Assembly (NCBI GenBank): GCA_016708105.1
Contig: JADJGJ010000001.1
Location: forward strand, 1,364,001 to 1,428,000
Length of the DNA: 64,000 nt
From: Crocinitomicaceae bacterium
Lineage (GTDB): Bacteria > Bacteroidota > Bacteroidia > Flavobacteriales_D > Crocinitomicaceae
Direction: 5' to 3'
The notes under the pieces are model-generated. The model saw nothing but the letters and a program-made list of their open reading frames with translations, searched no databases and had not been told where the DNA came from. Each line of letters opens with the position of its first letter. Within the stretch, counting starts at the first letter, position 1. Shown here in pieces: positions 25,892-33,286 of this stretch. Position numbers and translations under genes: made by a program.

Positions 25892-26719
25892 TTATTTACC
25901 GCCAAGCATTGTTATTAATCCATAAGCAGCAATGGCTACACCAAGCCCCCAACAAATGAATGCACCAATTTTCAACCCCTTGATGGATGAACCTAAGTTG
26001 TCTGAAATTTCACTTTCTGATTTTGTTGAAACAATGAATGGATATCTCGTCTCTTTTGGTTTTGACATGTGTAGTCTGCCCTCACGGTCATTGGCATCAC
26101 CAATAACATATAAATTGTGGTTTACAGGTATGGCCATTTCAGTATAACGATATCCAATGGTTCTGCGGTTAGGGTCTTTATCACCTAATCCAAATGATAC
26201 ATTGCCAATTTTAAATTTCAGAATGGCATCTGAATTCATGTCACGCTCAAAATTCTGGTGAACCTGAACAGCATGTAATTCTGCTTTTGCCGGATCAATG
26301 AGTATGAACCCGGTATCATCTTTAATTCCAAATCCAGCTGCCCAGTTGGTATTGTCTGAAACAACGTCTGATTTTTTTACCCAATTTCTGGTGAGTTTTC
26401 CGTTAGAATCTCTGCGCTCTTCTAAACGTTCATATTCATGTACTACTTTAGCAGAATAGTAAACACATTCTTTTTTTGCAAGCTCTGAAGTGATTGGAGA
26501 ATCAGAATAAGCAACTCCTTTTACTTCACAAAAATGGGTGAAATTTCCATTGCCCATTGAAGATATCATGCTTTGGTAATTTTCATTGATCTCACTGATT
26601 TTTGACGTTTCAGTTACAGAAAGAATAGCTGATTTACCTTCTTTTTTGCTCTTTGCCATCCAAAGAAATAATCCGATGAGGGCAACAACGGCACCTCCAA
26701 TTAGTAATCCAATTCCCAT
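25892..26719 (-). CDS. GIDE-domain membrane protein (MULAN-like, no RING finger)
   Basis: 275 residues: N-terminal membrane segment (about 2-20), a roughly 215-residue soluble domain, and a C-terminal membrane segment (about 250-270). The domain has HFCEVKGVAYSDSPITSELAKKECVYYSAKVVHEYE, ending before DDTGFILIDPAKAELHAVQV (cited as spans of about 20-36 residues at 62-170), the pattern of the GIDE domain known from the mitochondrial E3 ligase MULAN/MAPL. The bacterial protein ends after the second membrane segment and has no RING domain, so ubiquitin ligase activity is not expected. Its bacterial role is unknown; membrane-stress or lipid-interaction proposals are speculation. Monocistronic. Confidence 0.75.
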   Translation of the reverse strand: MGIGLLIGGAVVALIGLFLWMAKSKKEGKSAILSVTETSKISEINENYQSMISSMGNGNFTHFCEVKGVAYSDSPITSELAKKECVYYSAKVVHEYERLEERRDSNGKLTRNWVKKSDVVSDNTNWAAGFGIKDDTGFILIDPAKAELHAVQVHQNFERDMNSDAILKFKIGNVSFGLGDKDPNRRTIGYRYTEMAIPVNHNLYVIGDANDREGRLHMSKPKETRYPFIVSTKSESEISDNLGSSIKGLKIGAFICWGLGVAIAAYGLITMLGGK

Positions 26720-26919
26720 AGTAGTTACATTTTTAGATCATGAAAAGCATCTAACCTTTTGTTGCTAATTAATCAGCGTGATGAAAGACGAATTTCATGT
26801 GACATTAAAAAACAATTTATTTGCGCATGAAATTAAAAACTTTTTTGTGAATAGTGTGTGCTGATTTTTAATCTCATTCAGAGTTTATGATTAAATAAAA
26901 TCAAGGTTAATTTATCAAA

Positions 26920-27969
26920 TTACAGATTGATGATGGTAACCGTGAGTGTTCCTTGAATGAGAGGGTTTGTGCCGCTCACATTTCCATCAGCAGTGCCTGC
27001 ACCTGAGTCACGATACCGCACCTCAATAGTGTGAGCTCCGGCTGAAAGCGTATAAGTTTTTGTCATGCTCCAGTAAGAAATCATTTGCCCAACGGCATCT
27101 GTATTTGAAGCAATAATTTGTTGCTGTCCGCCCTGCGGAGAAGCAGTTCCATCAACATGAATTCCAATATCAACAGCTGCAAAAGCAACGCCACCGGCTG
27201 AACACTGCACACCTCCATCTGTAGAAATAATAACCCTGCAATTTGAAGGCACGGTAATGGTTTGAGTTAATCCGGGAATGAGTGTATAGCTTGTAGTACT
27301 GATTAATGCAACGGCTTGTGCTGTTCCAAAAACGGACGCAGAAAATTGACCGGTTGTAGGGTAATAAGTCTGACATACCCAGCTTGATCCGTTGTATAGT
27401 GCAATTTGATTGATAGAGCAGGTGAGACCTGAAAGAACATCATTATCTGTATTATCTGCAAAACCAGCCGGTATGCCTGTTAACGTTGACCACGCCGGGG
27501 TACCACCTGAATTATCATCACCATCTGCAATGTCAGACGGAACATTTGAAATATCTGACCAGTCAACCGCTTCAGCAACTTGTGCATCTAAGGCGTATGG
27601 AACGCTGAGCAATTGAGATGTGCCCATCATGACATACGCTGAGCCACCGGCAGGATCCATTTTAACTTGAATAAAATACAAAGCTGCACCCCAATCAATG
27701 GTTGAAAAATCTCCTAAGGTTACTGCACCTCCGCCAATATTCAAACTTGCCAAACCATGCTGATTGGTTGTTGCTACATGCGTTTCTTTATAAACAGGTG
27801 TGCCACCTGAGCTGTTTTGTAAAATACTGATTTCAAAACTTACGGTTTGATCAGCTAATACAGCACCGCTATTGTCACGCGCTACTGCCTGGTATTTAAA
27901 CATGTTGGGCGCCTGTGCAAATAATCCAACACCGGCAATGAATGATAAAATGGTAATTAGTTTTTTCAT
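26920..27969 (-). CDS. Secreted protein with Bacteroidota collagen-like/tail-fibre-type N-terminal domain
   Basis: 349 residues: signal peptide (MKKLITILSFIAGVGLFAQ), then APNMFKYQAVARDNSGAVLA, a domain start seen in many Bacteroidota surface proteins, with an Ig-like part (about 25-130) ending in LLSVPYALDAQVAE. A Ser/Gly/Asp-rich linker follows, then a C-terminal jelly-roll-like beta domain (about 190-349; ISTTSYTLIPGLTQTITVPS, GAHTIEVRYRDSG). There is no T9SS sorting domain and no membrane anchor, so the export path past the outer membrane is unclear. It lies 11 bp downstream of a small T9SS protein and is cotranscribed with it; the two could assemble together (inference). Confidence 0.7.
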   Translation of the reverse strand: MKKLITILSFIAGVGLFAQAPNMFKYQAVARDNSGAVLADQTVSFEISILQNSSGGTPVYKETHVATTNQHGLASLNIGGGAVTLGDFSTIDWGAALYFIQVKMDPAGGSAYVMMGTSQLLSVPYALDAQVAEAVDWSDISNVPSDIADGDDNSGGTPAWSTLTGIPAGFADNTDNDVLSGLTCSINQIALYNGSSWVCQTYYPTTGQFSASVFGTAQAVALISTTSYTLIPGLTQTITVPSNCRVIISTDGGVQCSAGGVAFAAVDIGIHVDGTASPQGGQQQIIASNTDAVGQMISYWSMTKTYTLSAGAHTIEVRYRDSGAGTADGNVSGTNPLIQGTLTVTIINL

Positions 27970-27980
27970 TGGAAGAGAAT

Positions 27981-28460
27981 TTATAGTTTTTGAATTTTAA
28001 AAATTTCAACAGGTACTCCGTTGGTGTCAATTATCTGCAGCAAATACATGCCAGCTGCCAGTTGATCTAGAGATAAAGTATGAATCAAATTCGCATTGTA
28101 TGATTCGGTTAAAATAATTTGCCCGGTAAAATCTGTCAAGGTTAAATAGTATTGGCCTGTAGTGTTTAGGGCAGATATTTGAATCACGTTTCTGCTTGGA
28201 TTTGGGAAAACTGTGAATGCCCCTTGAACTTCTGTTGTCTCAATGCCGGCGTAAGATTCCATGGGTTGTTGAAAACCTTGTGTCAGTTGATTATTGGTGC
28301 CAAAGTATGAATCAGTGACCACTTCCCCTAATGTCCAACTGAGTGAGGTAGATGAGTTAGAAAAATAATCTCCCGCAGATGCAACTACGGTTGGTGTGAG
28401 TGATTGTCCGTAGAGAATAGAACCTGTAAGACAAACTGATAACAAAACAATTTTTCTCAT
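27981..28460 (-). CDS. Small T9SS type A sorting-domain protein
   Basis: 159 residues: signal peptide (MRKIVLLSVCLTGSILYGQ), a short conserved module SSTSLSWTLGEVVTDSYFG and NQLTQGFQQP (a module often found before sorting domains in Bacteroidota), then a complete T9SS C-terminal domain from VFPNPSRNVIQISAL to IFKIQKL. Almost nothing remains for the mature protein between the signal and the sorting domain (about 55 residues). Such proteins may act as small surface components. Same operon as the following 349-residue protein. Confidence 0.8.
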   Translation of the reverse strand: MRKIVLLSVCLTGSILYGQSLTPTVVASAGDYFSNSSTSLSWTLGEVVTDSYFGTNNQLTQGFQQPMESYAGIETTEVQGAFTVFPNPSRNVIQISALNTTGQYYLTLTDFTGQIILTESYNANLIHTLSLDQLAAGMYLLQIIDTNGVPVEIFKIQKL

Positions 28461-28528
28461 GATTGCGGAATTTGCAGTGGAATAATTTTTTCTGAGCTTA
28501 TCAAATGTAGAAAAAAAAGCGGACGTGA

Positions 28529-28894
28529 TCAGTCCTCTTGCGCATTGTTGTTTTTCTTTCTCTCAAAATATTCTTCTTGTCTGCTCAGTAAACGCCACCA
28601 TTCATCTTGCTCATTTCCATCCCTGAAAACTCTGATAGCACCTGACCTTACCAATATGCGCCTTAGTTCGTTGTCTTCAAATCCTCCCATGTGTTGCTTT
28701 AGCGTAATAAATGATCTTTCAATATGCGTTTTATGATTCAGGAAATAACGTGCGGTATTTTCAGCCATGAACTCGGTTTTGTTGGCCTCAAAGAGTTTTT
28801 GCATTTCTTGTTTATGTTTGATGTTTTGCAGAAAATACGAAATAAACCCTCCGATAATTGCTGAAATGCCGGAGATGATGATGGTGTCAAGCAT
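28529..28894 (-). CDS. Small membrane-anchored protein, 121 residues
   Basis: From ATG 28894: MLDTIIISGISAIIGGFISY forms one N-terminal membrane segment; the rest (about 25-121) is cytoplasmic, helical and highly charged, with a basic stretch NIKHKQEMQKLFEANKTE and ISRQEEYFERKKNNN-like acidic/basic end. The middle has FITLKQHMGGFEDNELRRIL and RDGNEQDEWWRLLSRQEEYF, which look like a conserved core. I do not recognise the family. It is divergent from htpG; an upstream start at 28972 would extend through the htpG promoter side and is rejected. Confidence 0.6.
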   Translation of the reverse strand: MLDTIIISGISAIIGGFISYFLQNIKHKQEMQKLFEANKTEFMAENTARYFLNHKTHIERSFITLKQHMGGFEDNELRRILVRSGAIRVFRDGNEQDEWWRLLSRQEEYFERKKNNNAQED

Positions 28895-28983
28895 AAGAAT
28901 TATTTTTTTGGAAAGATAATTTTTTTCTCCCTGATTCAATTGGGATATACCAGTTAAAAGACAAATTGTCATAAACTCAGCAT

Positions 28984-28998
28984 TGGCACAACCCTTGC
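28984..28998 (+). promoter_or_regulatory. Sigma-54 promoter of htpG
   Basis: TGGCAC-AACCC-TTGC: TGGCAC at 28984-28989, five bases, TTGC at 28995-28998. GG and GC are 10 bases apart, an exact match to the -24/-12 consensus. The predicted start is near 29010, about 18 bases before the htpG ATG. No TAnnTTTG element is present in this gap. Sigma-54 control would require an enhancer-binding activator encoded elsewhere. Confidence 0.6.
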
Positions 28999-29027
28999 GC
29001 TGAAGCCCACATCTAAATAATAATACT

Positions 29028-30923
29028 ATGGCTAGTAAAGGTACCGTGAATGTTCAGACAGAGAATATTTTTCCTCTCATTAAAAAATTTCTTTACAGTG
29101 ATCATGAAATCTTTCTGCGTGAATTGGTTTCCAATGCAGTTGATGCAACGAGTAAGCTAAAAGTAATGAGTGCCGCAGGAGAAGTGAAAGGTGAACTGGG
29201 TGATCTGAAAATTGAAGTTATACTTGACAAAGAGTCAGGAACCCTGACAGTGCGTGACCGCGGAATAGGCATGACAGAAGATGAAATTCAGAAATACATC
29301 AATCAAATTGCTTTTTCAGGTGCTGAAGAATTTGTAAACAAATACAAAGGCAAAGAGGGAGCAGAGCAAATCATTGGTCACTTTGGTTTAGGATTTTATT
29401 CTGCATTCATGGTGGCTCATAAGGTTGAAATCATTACAAAATCACACGCGCCCGGCAGTGTTGCGGTGAAGTGGGTGAGTGATGGTACACCGGCTTATGA
29501 AATTACAGAGGTTGACAAAACAGAAAGAGGTACAGACATTGTACTTCATATTGCTGAAGATTCAAAAGAATTCTTGGAGAATAGTCGTATTGAAGGGATA
29601 CTTACGAAATACTGCAAATTTCTTCCGGTTGAAATTAAATTTGGCACTAGACCTGAATGGATTGATGATCCAACCGGAGAAAAAGATGAAAATGACAAAG
29701 TAAAAAGAGTTGAAATTCAGGTTGAGAATATCATCAATAATCCAACACCGGCATGGGTTAAAGCACCTGCTGATTTAAGCAATGAAGATTATGCAAAATT
29801 CTATCGTGAACTCTACCCGATGAGTTTTGAGCAGCCGCTTTTTCATATTCATTTGAATGTTGATTATCCTTTTAATCTCACCGGTATTCTTTATTTTCCA
29901 AAATTGAAAGAAAATATTGAAGTACAAAAAAACAAAATTCAATTATACTCAAATCAGGTGTTCATTACAGATTCAGTAGGTGAAATTGTGCCTGAATTTT
30001 TAACATTGCTGCATGGTGTAATTGATTCTCCGGATATCCCGTTAAATGTTTCACGTTCATATTTGCAGGCTGATGGTAACGTTAAAAAAATATCTGCCCA
30101 TATCACAAAAAAAGTAGCTGATAAATTGGCCCAGATGTTCAAAGATGACCGTGCTGATTTTGAGAAAAAATTTGATGACCTGAAAGTGTTTATTGAATAC
30201 GGAATGCTGACAGAAGAAAAATTTTATGAGAAGGCTGAGAAATTTGTCCTCTTTAAAAATGAAGACGGAAAATATTTTACAACGGATGAATTGGTAGAAA
30301 AAATCAAACCACTTCAAACTGATAAAAACAATAAAACCATTTTGCTTTACGCAAGTGATTTTATCGCACAACACCAATTTGTGCAAGCAGCCAAAGACCG
30401 TGGTTATGAAGTGGTATTGCTTGATTCACCTTTGTCACCCCATTTCATATCAAAACTTGAAAGCAAGTTAACTGATGTACAGTTTGCGCGTGTTGATTCT
30501 GATACTTTAGATAATCTGATAAAAAAAGATGAAGAGATTCCGTGCAAATTATCTGACAAAGAAAAAGAGAGTTTGAAACCAATTTTTGAAGAAGTAATTA
30601 ATCAAGACAAGTTCACCGTGCAATTTGAAAGCATGAGTGAATCTGAAGCCCCCATTGTAATTACTCAACCTGAATTCATGAGGCGCATGCAAGAGCAACA
30701 ACGCATGGGCGGTGGTATGGGGATGTTTGGCGCTTTCCCTGAAATGTACACGCTGGCGGTGAATGCAAACCACCCGGTAGTGGGCTCCATTTTGAAAAAA
30801 CAGAAAGACAATAAACAAAAATTGGCTAAACAATTATGTGATCTTGCTATGCTTTCTCAAGGCATGCTGAAAGGCGAAGAGCTCACAAAATTTATTAACC
30901 GTAGTATTGATTTAATGAAATAA
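29028..30923 (+). CDS. htpG: Molecular chaperone HtpG (Hsp90)
   Basis: A cytoplasmic ATP-dependent chaperone, 631 residues (usual for HtpG). N-terminal GHKL ATPase domain: ELVSNAVDATSKLK (Asn of motif N), DRGIGMTEDEI (DxGxG, lid), IGHFGLGFYSAFM (G-loop). The middle domain has GILYFPK and the IQLYSNQVFITDS segment with RSYLQAD (catalytic Arg loop). The dimerising C-terminal domain ends in a helical stretch; the Met/Gly-rich segment MRRMQEQQRMGGGMGMFG near 556-573 sits in it and replaces part of the usual amphipathic loop. No MEEVD, as expected. The ATG is at 29028, about 18 bases after a predicted sigma-54 transcript start. Confidence 0.96.
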   Translation: MASKGTVNVQTENIFPLIKKFLYSDHEIFLRELVSNAVDATSKLKVMSAAGEVKGELGDLKIEVILDKESGTLTVRDRGIGMTEDEIQKYINQIAFSGAEEFVNKYKGKEGAEQIIGHFGLGFYSAFMVAHKVEIITKSHAPGSVAVKWVSDGTPAYEITEVDKTERGTDIVLHIAEDSKEFLENSRIEGILTKYCKFLPVEIKFGTRPEWIDDPTGEKDENDKVKRVEIQVENIINNPTPAWVKAPADLSNEDYAKFYRELYPMSFEQPLFHIHLNVDYPFNLTGILYFPKLKENIEVQKNKIQLYSNQVFITDSVGEIVPEFLTLLHGVIDSPDIPLNVSRSYLQADGNVKKISAHITKKVADKLAQMFKDDRADFEKKFDDLKVFIEYGMLTEEKFYEKAEKFVLFKNEDGKYFTTDELVEKIKPLQTDKNNKTILLYASDFIAQHQFVQAAKDRGYEVVLLDSPLSPHFISKLESKLTDVQFARVDSDTLDNLIKKDEEIPCKLSDKEKESLKPIFEEVINQDKFTVQFESMSESEAPIVITQPEFMRRMQEQQRMGGGMGMFGAFPEMYTLAVNANHPVVGSILKKQKDNKQKLAKQLCDLAMLSQGMLKGEELTKFINRSIDLMK

Positions 30924-30927
30924 GCGG

Positions 30928-30977
30928 TCCCCCCCCTTGTAGGCGCAGGTCGCGACCTGCGCCTACAAGGGGGGGGA
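30928..30977. repeat. 50-bp perfect palindrome, copy 2 of the REP-like element
   Basis: Centred between 30952 and 30953; all 25 base pairs match. It shares the 28-bp core of the palindrome at 13886-13929 (one base different) but has arms of eight C and eight G with TTG/CAA. It begins 5 bases after the htpG stop and lies between convergent genes. It could act as a bidirectional terminator or RNA stabiliser although it has no U-run. Confidence 0.92.
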
Positions 30978-30981
30978 TTCA

Positions 30982-31608
30982 TTAACGATTCAATCTCTCC
31001 AACATCACTCTGATTTCATTCAGCATGAGTGCCGTGGCGCCCCAGATAATTTTTTGATCAATTAGAAAGGCCGGAACATCTTTGATCAATATGCCTTTGC
31101 CAGATTTTACGTTGGTGTGAATGCGGTTTTCGGGTTTAAACAATTCTGTAAGACTAAAGGAATGTATTGCTTTCACCTCATGCGGGTCGGGATGAAAAAC
31201 AGGAGGTTCATTGAGGTAACCAATAAATGGATAAACCAAATAATTACTCACAGGAATATAAACAGGAGTAAGCGCTCCCAGTATTTCAATTTTGTCCGGA
31301 GTGATACCGGTTTCTTCATAAGTCTCACGCAAGGCTGCTTCTAATGGAGTATAGTCGGTTTCTTCTTTTCTACCGCCCGGAAAACAAATTTGACCGCTGT
31401 GGTTGCCATCATATTCAGGGCGTTCCATGATAATTATTCGTTCATCAATGCCTTGCTCATACACTAATGCAAGCACTGCAGAAAGTTTATAATTCTCAGC
31501 TTTTTTTAAAGCATCACTGGTCTTTGCTCTCATCGGAAACATTTCAACATGCGCTGATTCACCCGGAAGATCATGGAGTTGTTGGATTAGTATTTTTTTT
31601 AGGCTCAT
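30982..31608 (-). CDS. Nudix hydrolase, CoA pyrophosphatase-like
   Basis: 208 residues, cytoplasmic. The Nudix box reads GGRKEETDYTPLEAALRETYEETGI, spanning about 85-109: the consensus GX5EX7REUXEEXGU is satisfied (E-x7-RETYEETGI). FPGG precedes the box, and the region GQICFPGGRKE fits the NudL/YeaB CoA pyrophosphatase group, which hydrolyses CoA to phosphopantetheine and adenosine phosphate. The substrate is an inference from that resemblance. It is convergent with htpG across the palindrome; the stop lies 5 bases past the palindrome end. Confidence 0.85.
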   Translation of the reverse strand: MSLKKILIQQLHDLPGESAHVEMFPMRAKTSDALKKAENYKLSAVLALVYEQGIDERIIIMERPEYDGNHSGQICFPGGRKEETDYTPLEAALRETYEETGITPDKIEILGALTPVYIPVSNYLVYPFIGYLNEPPVFHPDPHEVKAIHSFSLTELFKPENRIHTNVKSGKGILIKDVPAFLIDQKIIWGATALMLNEIRVMLERLNR

Positions 31609-31721
31609 TAGTGGCTACAGCAAAAATTAGTTGAAGTCTAAAATTAAGAATTCAGTTTGGATTATTATAGAATAAATAATGCCATCCCAAAAGAAGAAGC
31701 ATTCTTCCCCTCCCCCTGTGG

Positions 31722-31742
31722 AGACGTCGCATTGCGACGTCT
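31722..31742. repeat. 21-bp palindrome, AGACGTCGCA-T-TGCGACGTCT
   Basis: A perfect 10-bp inverted repeat with a one-base centre, next to the 18-bp repeat array. It resembles short intergenic palindromes (GACGTCGCAA type) that I remember from other Bacteroidota genomes. Not related to the 28-bp core. Confidence 0.7.
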
Positions 31743-31747
31743 TACCC

Positions 31748-31963
31748 CAAGAAAATAACCAAGCCCAAGAAAATAACCAAGCCCAAGAAAATAACCAAGC
31801 CCAAGAAAATAAACAACCCCAAGAAAATAACCAAGCCCAAGAAAATAACCAAGCCCAAGAAAATAACCAAGCCCAAGAAAATAACCAAGCCCAAGAAAAT
31901 AAACAACCCCAAGAAAATAAACAACCCCAAGAAAATAACCAAGCCCAAGAAAATAACCAACCC
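31748..31963. repeat. 18-bp tandem repeat, 12 units
   Basis: Twelve units of CAAGAAAATAACCAAGCC with two variants (NKQP-type units carry AAACAACCC). Because 18 is divisible by 3 the array is open in several frames: the plus strand reads QENNQA/QENKQP from an ATG at 31679 to a stop at 31975 (98 residues), the minus strand reads FSWAWL. The plus frame (MPSQKKKHSS start) cannot be ruled out as a small secretion-less Q/N/E-rich protein but has no other support. Such arrays are often hypervariable. Confidence 0.9.
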
Positions 31964-31992
31964 AAGCCTAAATAGTTTTTTAATTTTGTAAG

Positions 31993-32517
31993 ATGACTCC
32001 TGAAGATAAAGAGCTTAAATTATTTACCATTAAATCAAAATTTTTCAGGGAAATTCCGCATCCTAAATTAATTCTCAAAGCCATTGCTGAAGTTGAATCA
32101 CTGTGTGCAATGCCGCCAATGTATGCTGAGCATGTGATTGATTTTGGCAACACAGATTTGGCCTTTGTTTTAAAATCGCACAGCGAAGAAACCATAGTTG
32201 TGAAAACGAAACTTGCACACACTGTGTCGCCTGAAGAATTATGTCTGGCTTTGCATGATTTGTATTGCTGGCATTGGTCTTTGATCTTGCGGTTGATTCA
32301 TTATTTACCTCAAAAAGAATTAGCTGTTGGTGATTCAATTAAACAATCAACGGCAATAGACAGCTATATGCTCTATAAATTTATCCGTGATAACAAATTG
32401 TCTGAAGCCGTTTTAAAGACCTATATTTGCAAAGAGATTGAAGAGAATGATGAAGCCCGGTTTTCAATATTAACCCGGGTTTGTTTGCAGGCATTAAAAA
32501 TTGTGCGGCATGGATGA
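31993..32517 (+). CDS. Conserved-looking hypothetical protein, 174 residues
   Basis: Soluble protein (MTPEDKELKLFTIKSKFFRE) with a helical C-terminal half; no signal peptide or membrane segment. A Trp-rich segment LHDLYCWHWSLILRLIHYL is notable. I do not recognise the family. It overlaps the start of the next gene (DUF493) by 8 bases, and that gene is followed by another after 2 bases, so the three form an operon-like cluster downstream of the 18-bp repeat array. A role cannot be inferred. Confidence 0.6.
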   Translation: MTPEDKELKLFTIKSKFFREIPHPKLILKAIAEVESLCAMPPMYAEHVIDFGNTDLAFVLKSHSEETIVVKTKLAHTVSPEELCLALHDLYCWHWSLILRLIHYLPQKELAVGDSIKQSTAIDSYMLYKFIRDNKLSEAVLKTYICKEIEENDEARFSILTRVCLQALKIVRHG

Positions 32518-32776
32518 ACGTGAAAAAAGATTACGCGCATTATTGGATCAACAGAATTATCCATCAGTTTACCTGTTTAAATTTATCATTAAAAATGAGC
32601 AGGATAAAATGCTAGAAATTAAAAAGTGTTTTGATGAAGTGGCTGAGTTTGAAATTCACCCGTCAAAAAATGGAAATTATATTTCGCTCAGCATAAAACA
32701 AATGATGATGAATACTGAAGATATCATGGTGCGCTATGAGCGAGTGGGTAAAATTGAAAATGTAATTATGCTTTAG
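32510..32776 (+). CDS. DUF493 family protein (YbeD-like)
   Basis: 88 residues from ATG 32510 (MDEREKRLRALLDQQNYPSV); the start lies inside the preceding gene. The domain YLFKFIIKNEQDKMLEI...FEIHPSKNGNYISLSIKQM...YERVGKIENVIML matches the DUF493/YbeD pattern, an ACT-like ferredoxin fold; GNY and SLSI in the middle are the typical core. E. coli YbeD has been proposed to act in an allosteric role near lipoate genes; the function is not settled. Small cytoplasmic protein. Confidence 0.75.
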   Translation: MDEREKRLRALLDQQNYPSVYLFKFIIKNEQDKMLEIKKCFDEVAEFEIHPSKNGNYISLSIKQMMMNTEDIMVRYERVGKIENVIML

Positions 32777-32778
32777 TT

Positions 32779-33177
32779 ATGGGAATGCAGGATACGATCA
32801 GTGTATTACTTGTTGTTTTATATCTCACCGCCGGTCTAATGCTCATGGTGGCTGCTTATGTTATTTATCTCAGGGTATACAGCAAGCGCGGTAGATTGGA
32901 GAGGCTCAACAATATCACATTTACCACGTCACGATACGAAGTTTACCATGAAAAAACAGATTTTTTATTGGATTTGCCTAATGCAAGCAATATAAAAATT
33001 GTTTTGCTTGACAGTAATCATCAAGAACTATGTTCATTGTTGGATGCGCAGCTTGATGCCGGAAGACACTTGATTGAATTTGATCCGCATGATTTTGATA
33101 ACGGCACTTATTTTATATCTTTGAATAGCGACAGCACCAATTTATTGCGCAAAATAACAATAGATAAAGCCAGCTGA
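32779..33177 (+). CDS. Membrane-anchored hypothetical protein, 132 residues
   Basis: N-terminal membrane segment (about 5-28, TISVLLVVLYLTAGLMLMVA), a short basic cytoplasmic linker, then a small beta-rich domain (about 45-132) with FDPHDFDNGTYFISLNSDST, a fold reminiscent of the beta sandwich of T9SS-type or FlgD-like C-terminal domains. That resemblance is loose and I do not claim the family. It starts 2 bases after the DUF493 gene. Function unknown. Confidence 0.55.
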   Translation: MGMQDTISVLLVVLYLTAGLMLMVAAYVIYLRVYSKRGRLERLNNITFTTSRYEVYHEKTDFLLDLPNASNIKIVLLDSNHQELCSLLDAQLDAGRHLIEFDPHDFDNGTYFISLNSDSTNLLRKITIDKAS

Positions 33178-33286
33178 CGTTTAATGCTTATGAAATGAAG
33201 CATAAAATTTACTCTGGTACCCAACGATTCTTAATAAAATTTTATGCGCAATTCTGCGTGACAAATAAAAAACAAATTATCTACAC

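Noticed and set aside
31748..31963. CRISPR array
   Set aside because: Units are contiguous with no spacers and no cas gene is in the window.
31627..31965. Minus-strand frame with FSWAWL repeats (looks like a membrane protein)
   Set aside because: Mirror image of the repeat array; hydrophobicity is an artefact of the unit sequence.
31679..31975. 98-residue Q/N/E-rich coding frame over the 18-bp repeat
   Set aside because: Repeat length divisible by 3 makes several frames open by construction, including the opposite strand (FSWAWL). No promoter, signal or conserved end; listed as a repeat instead.
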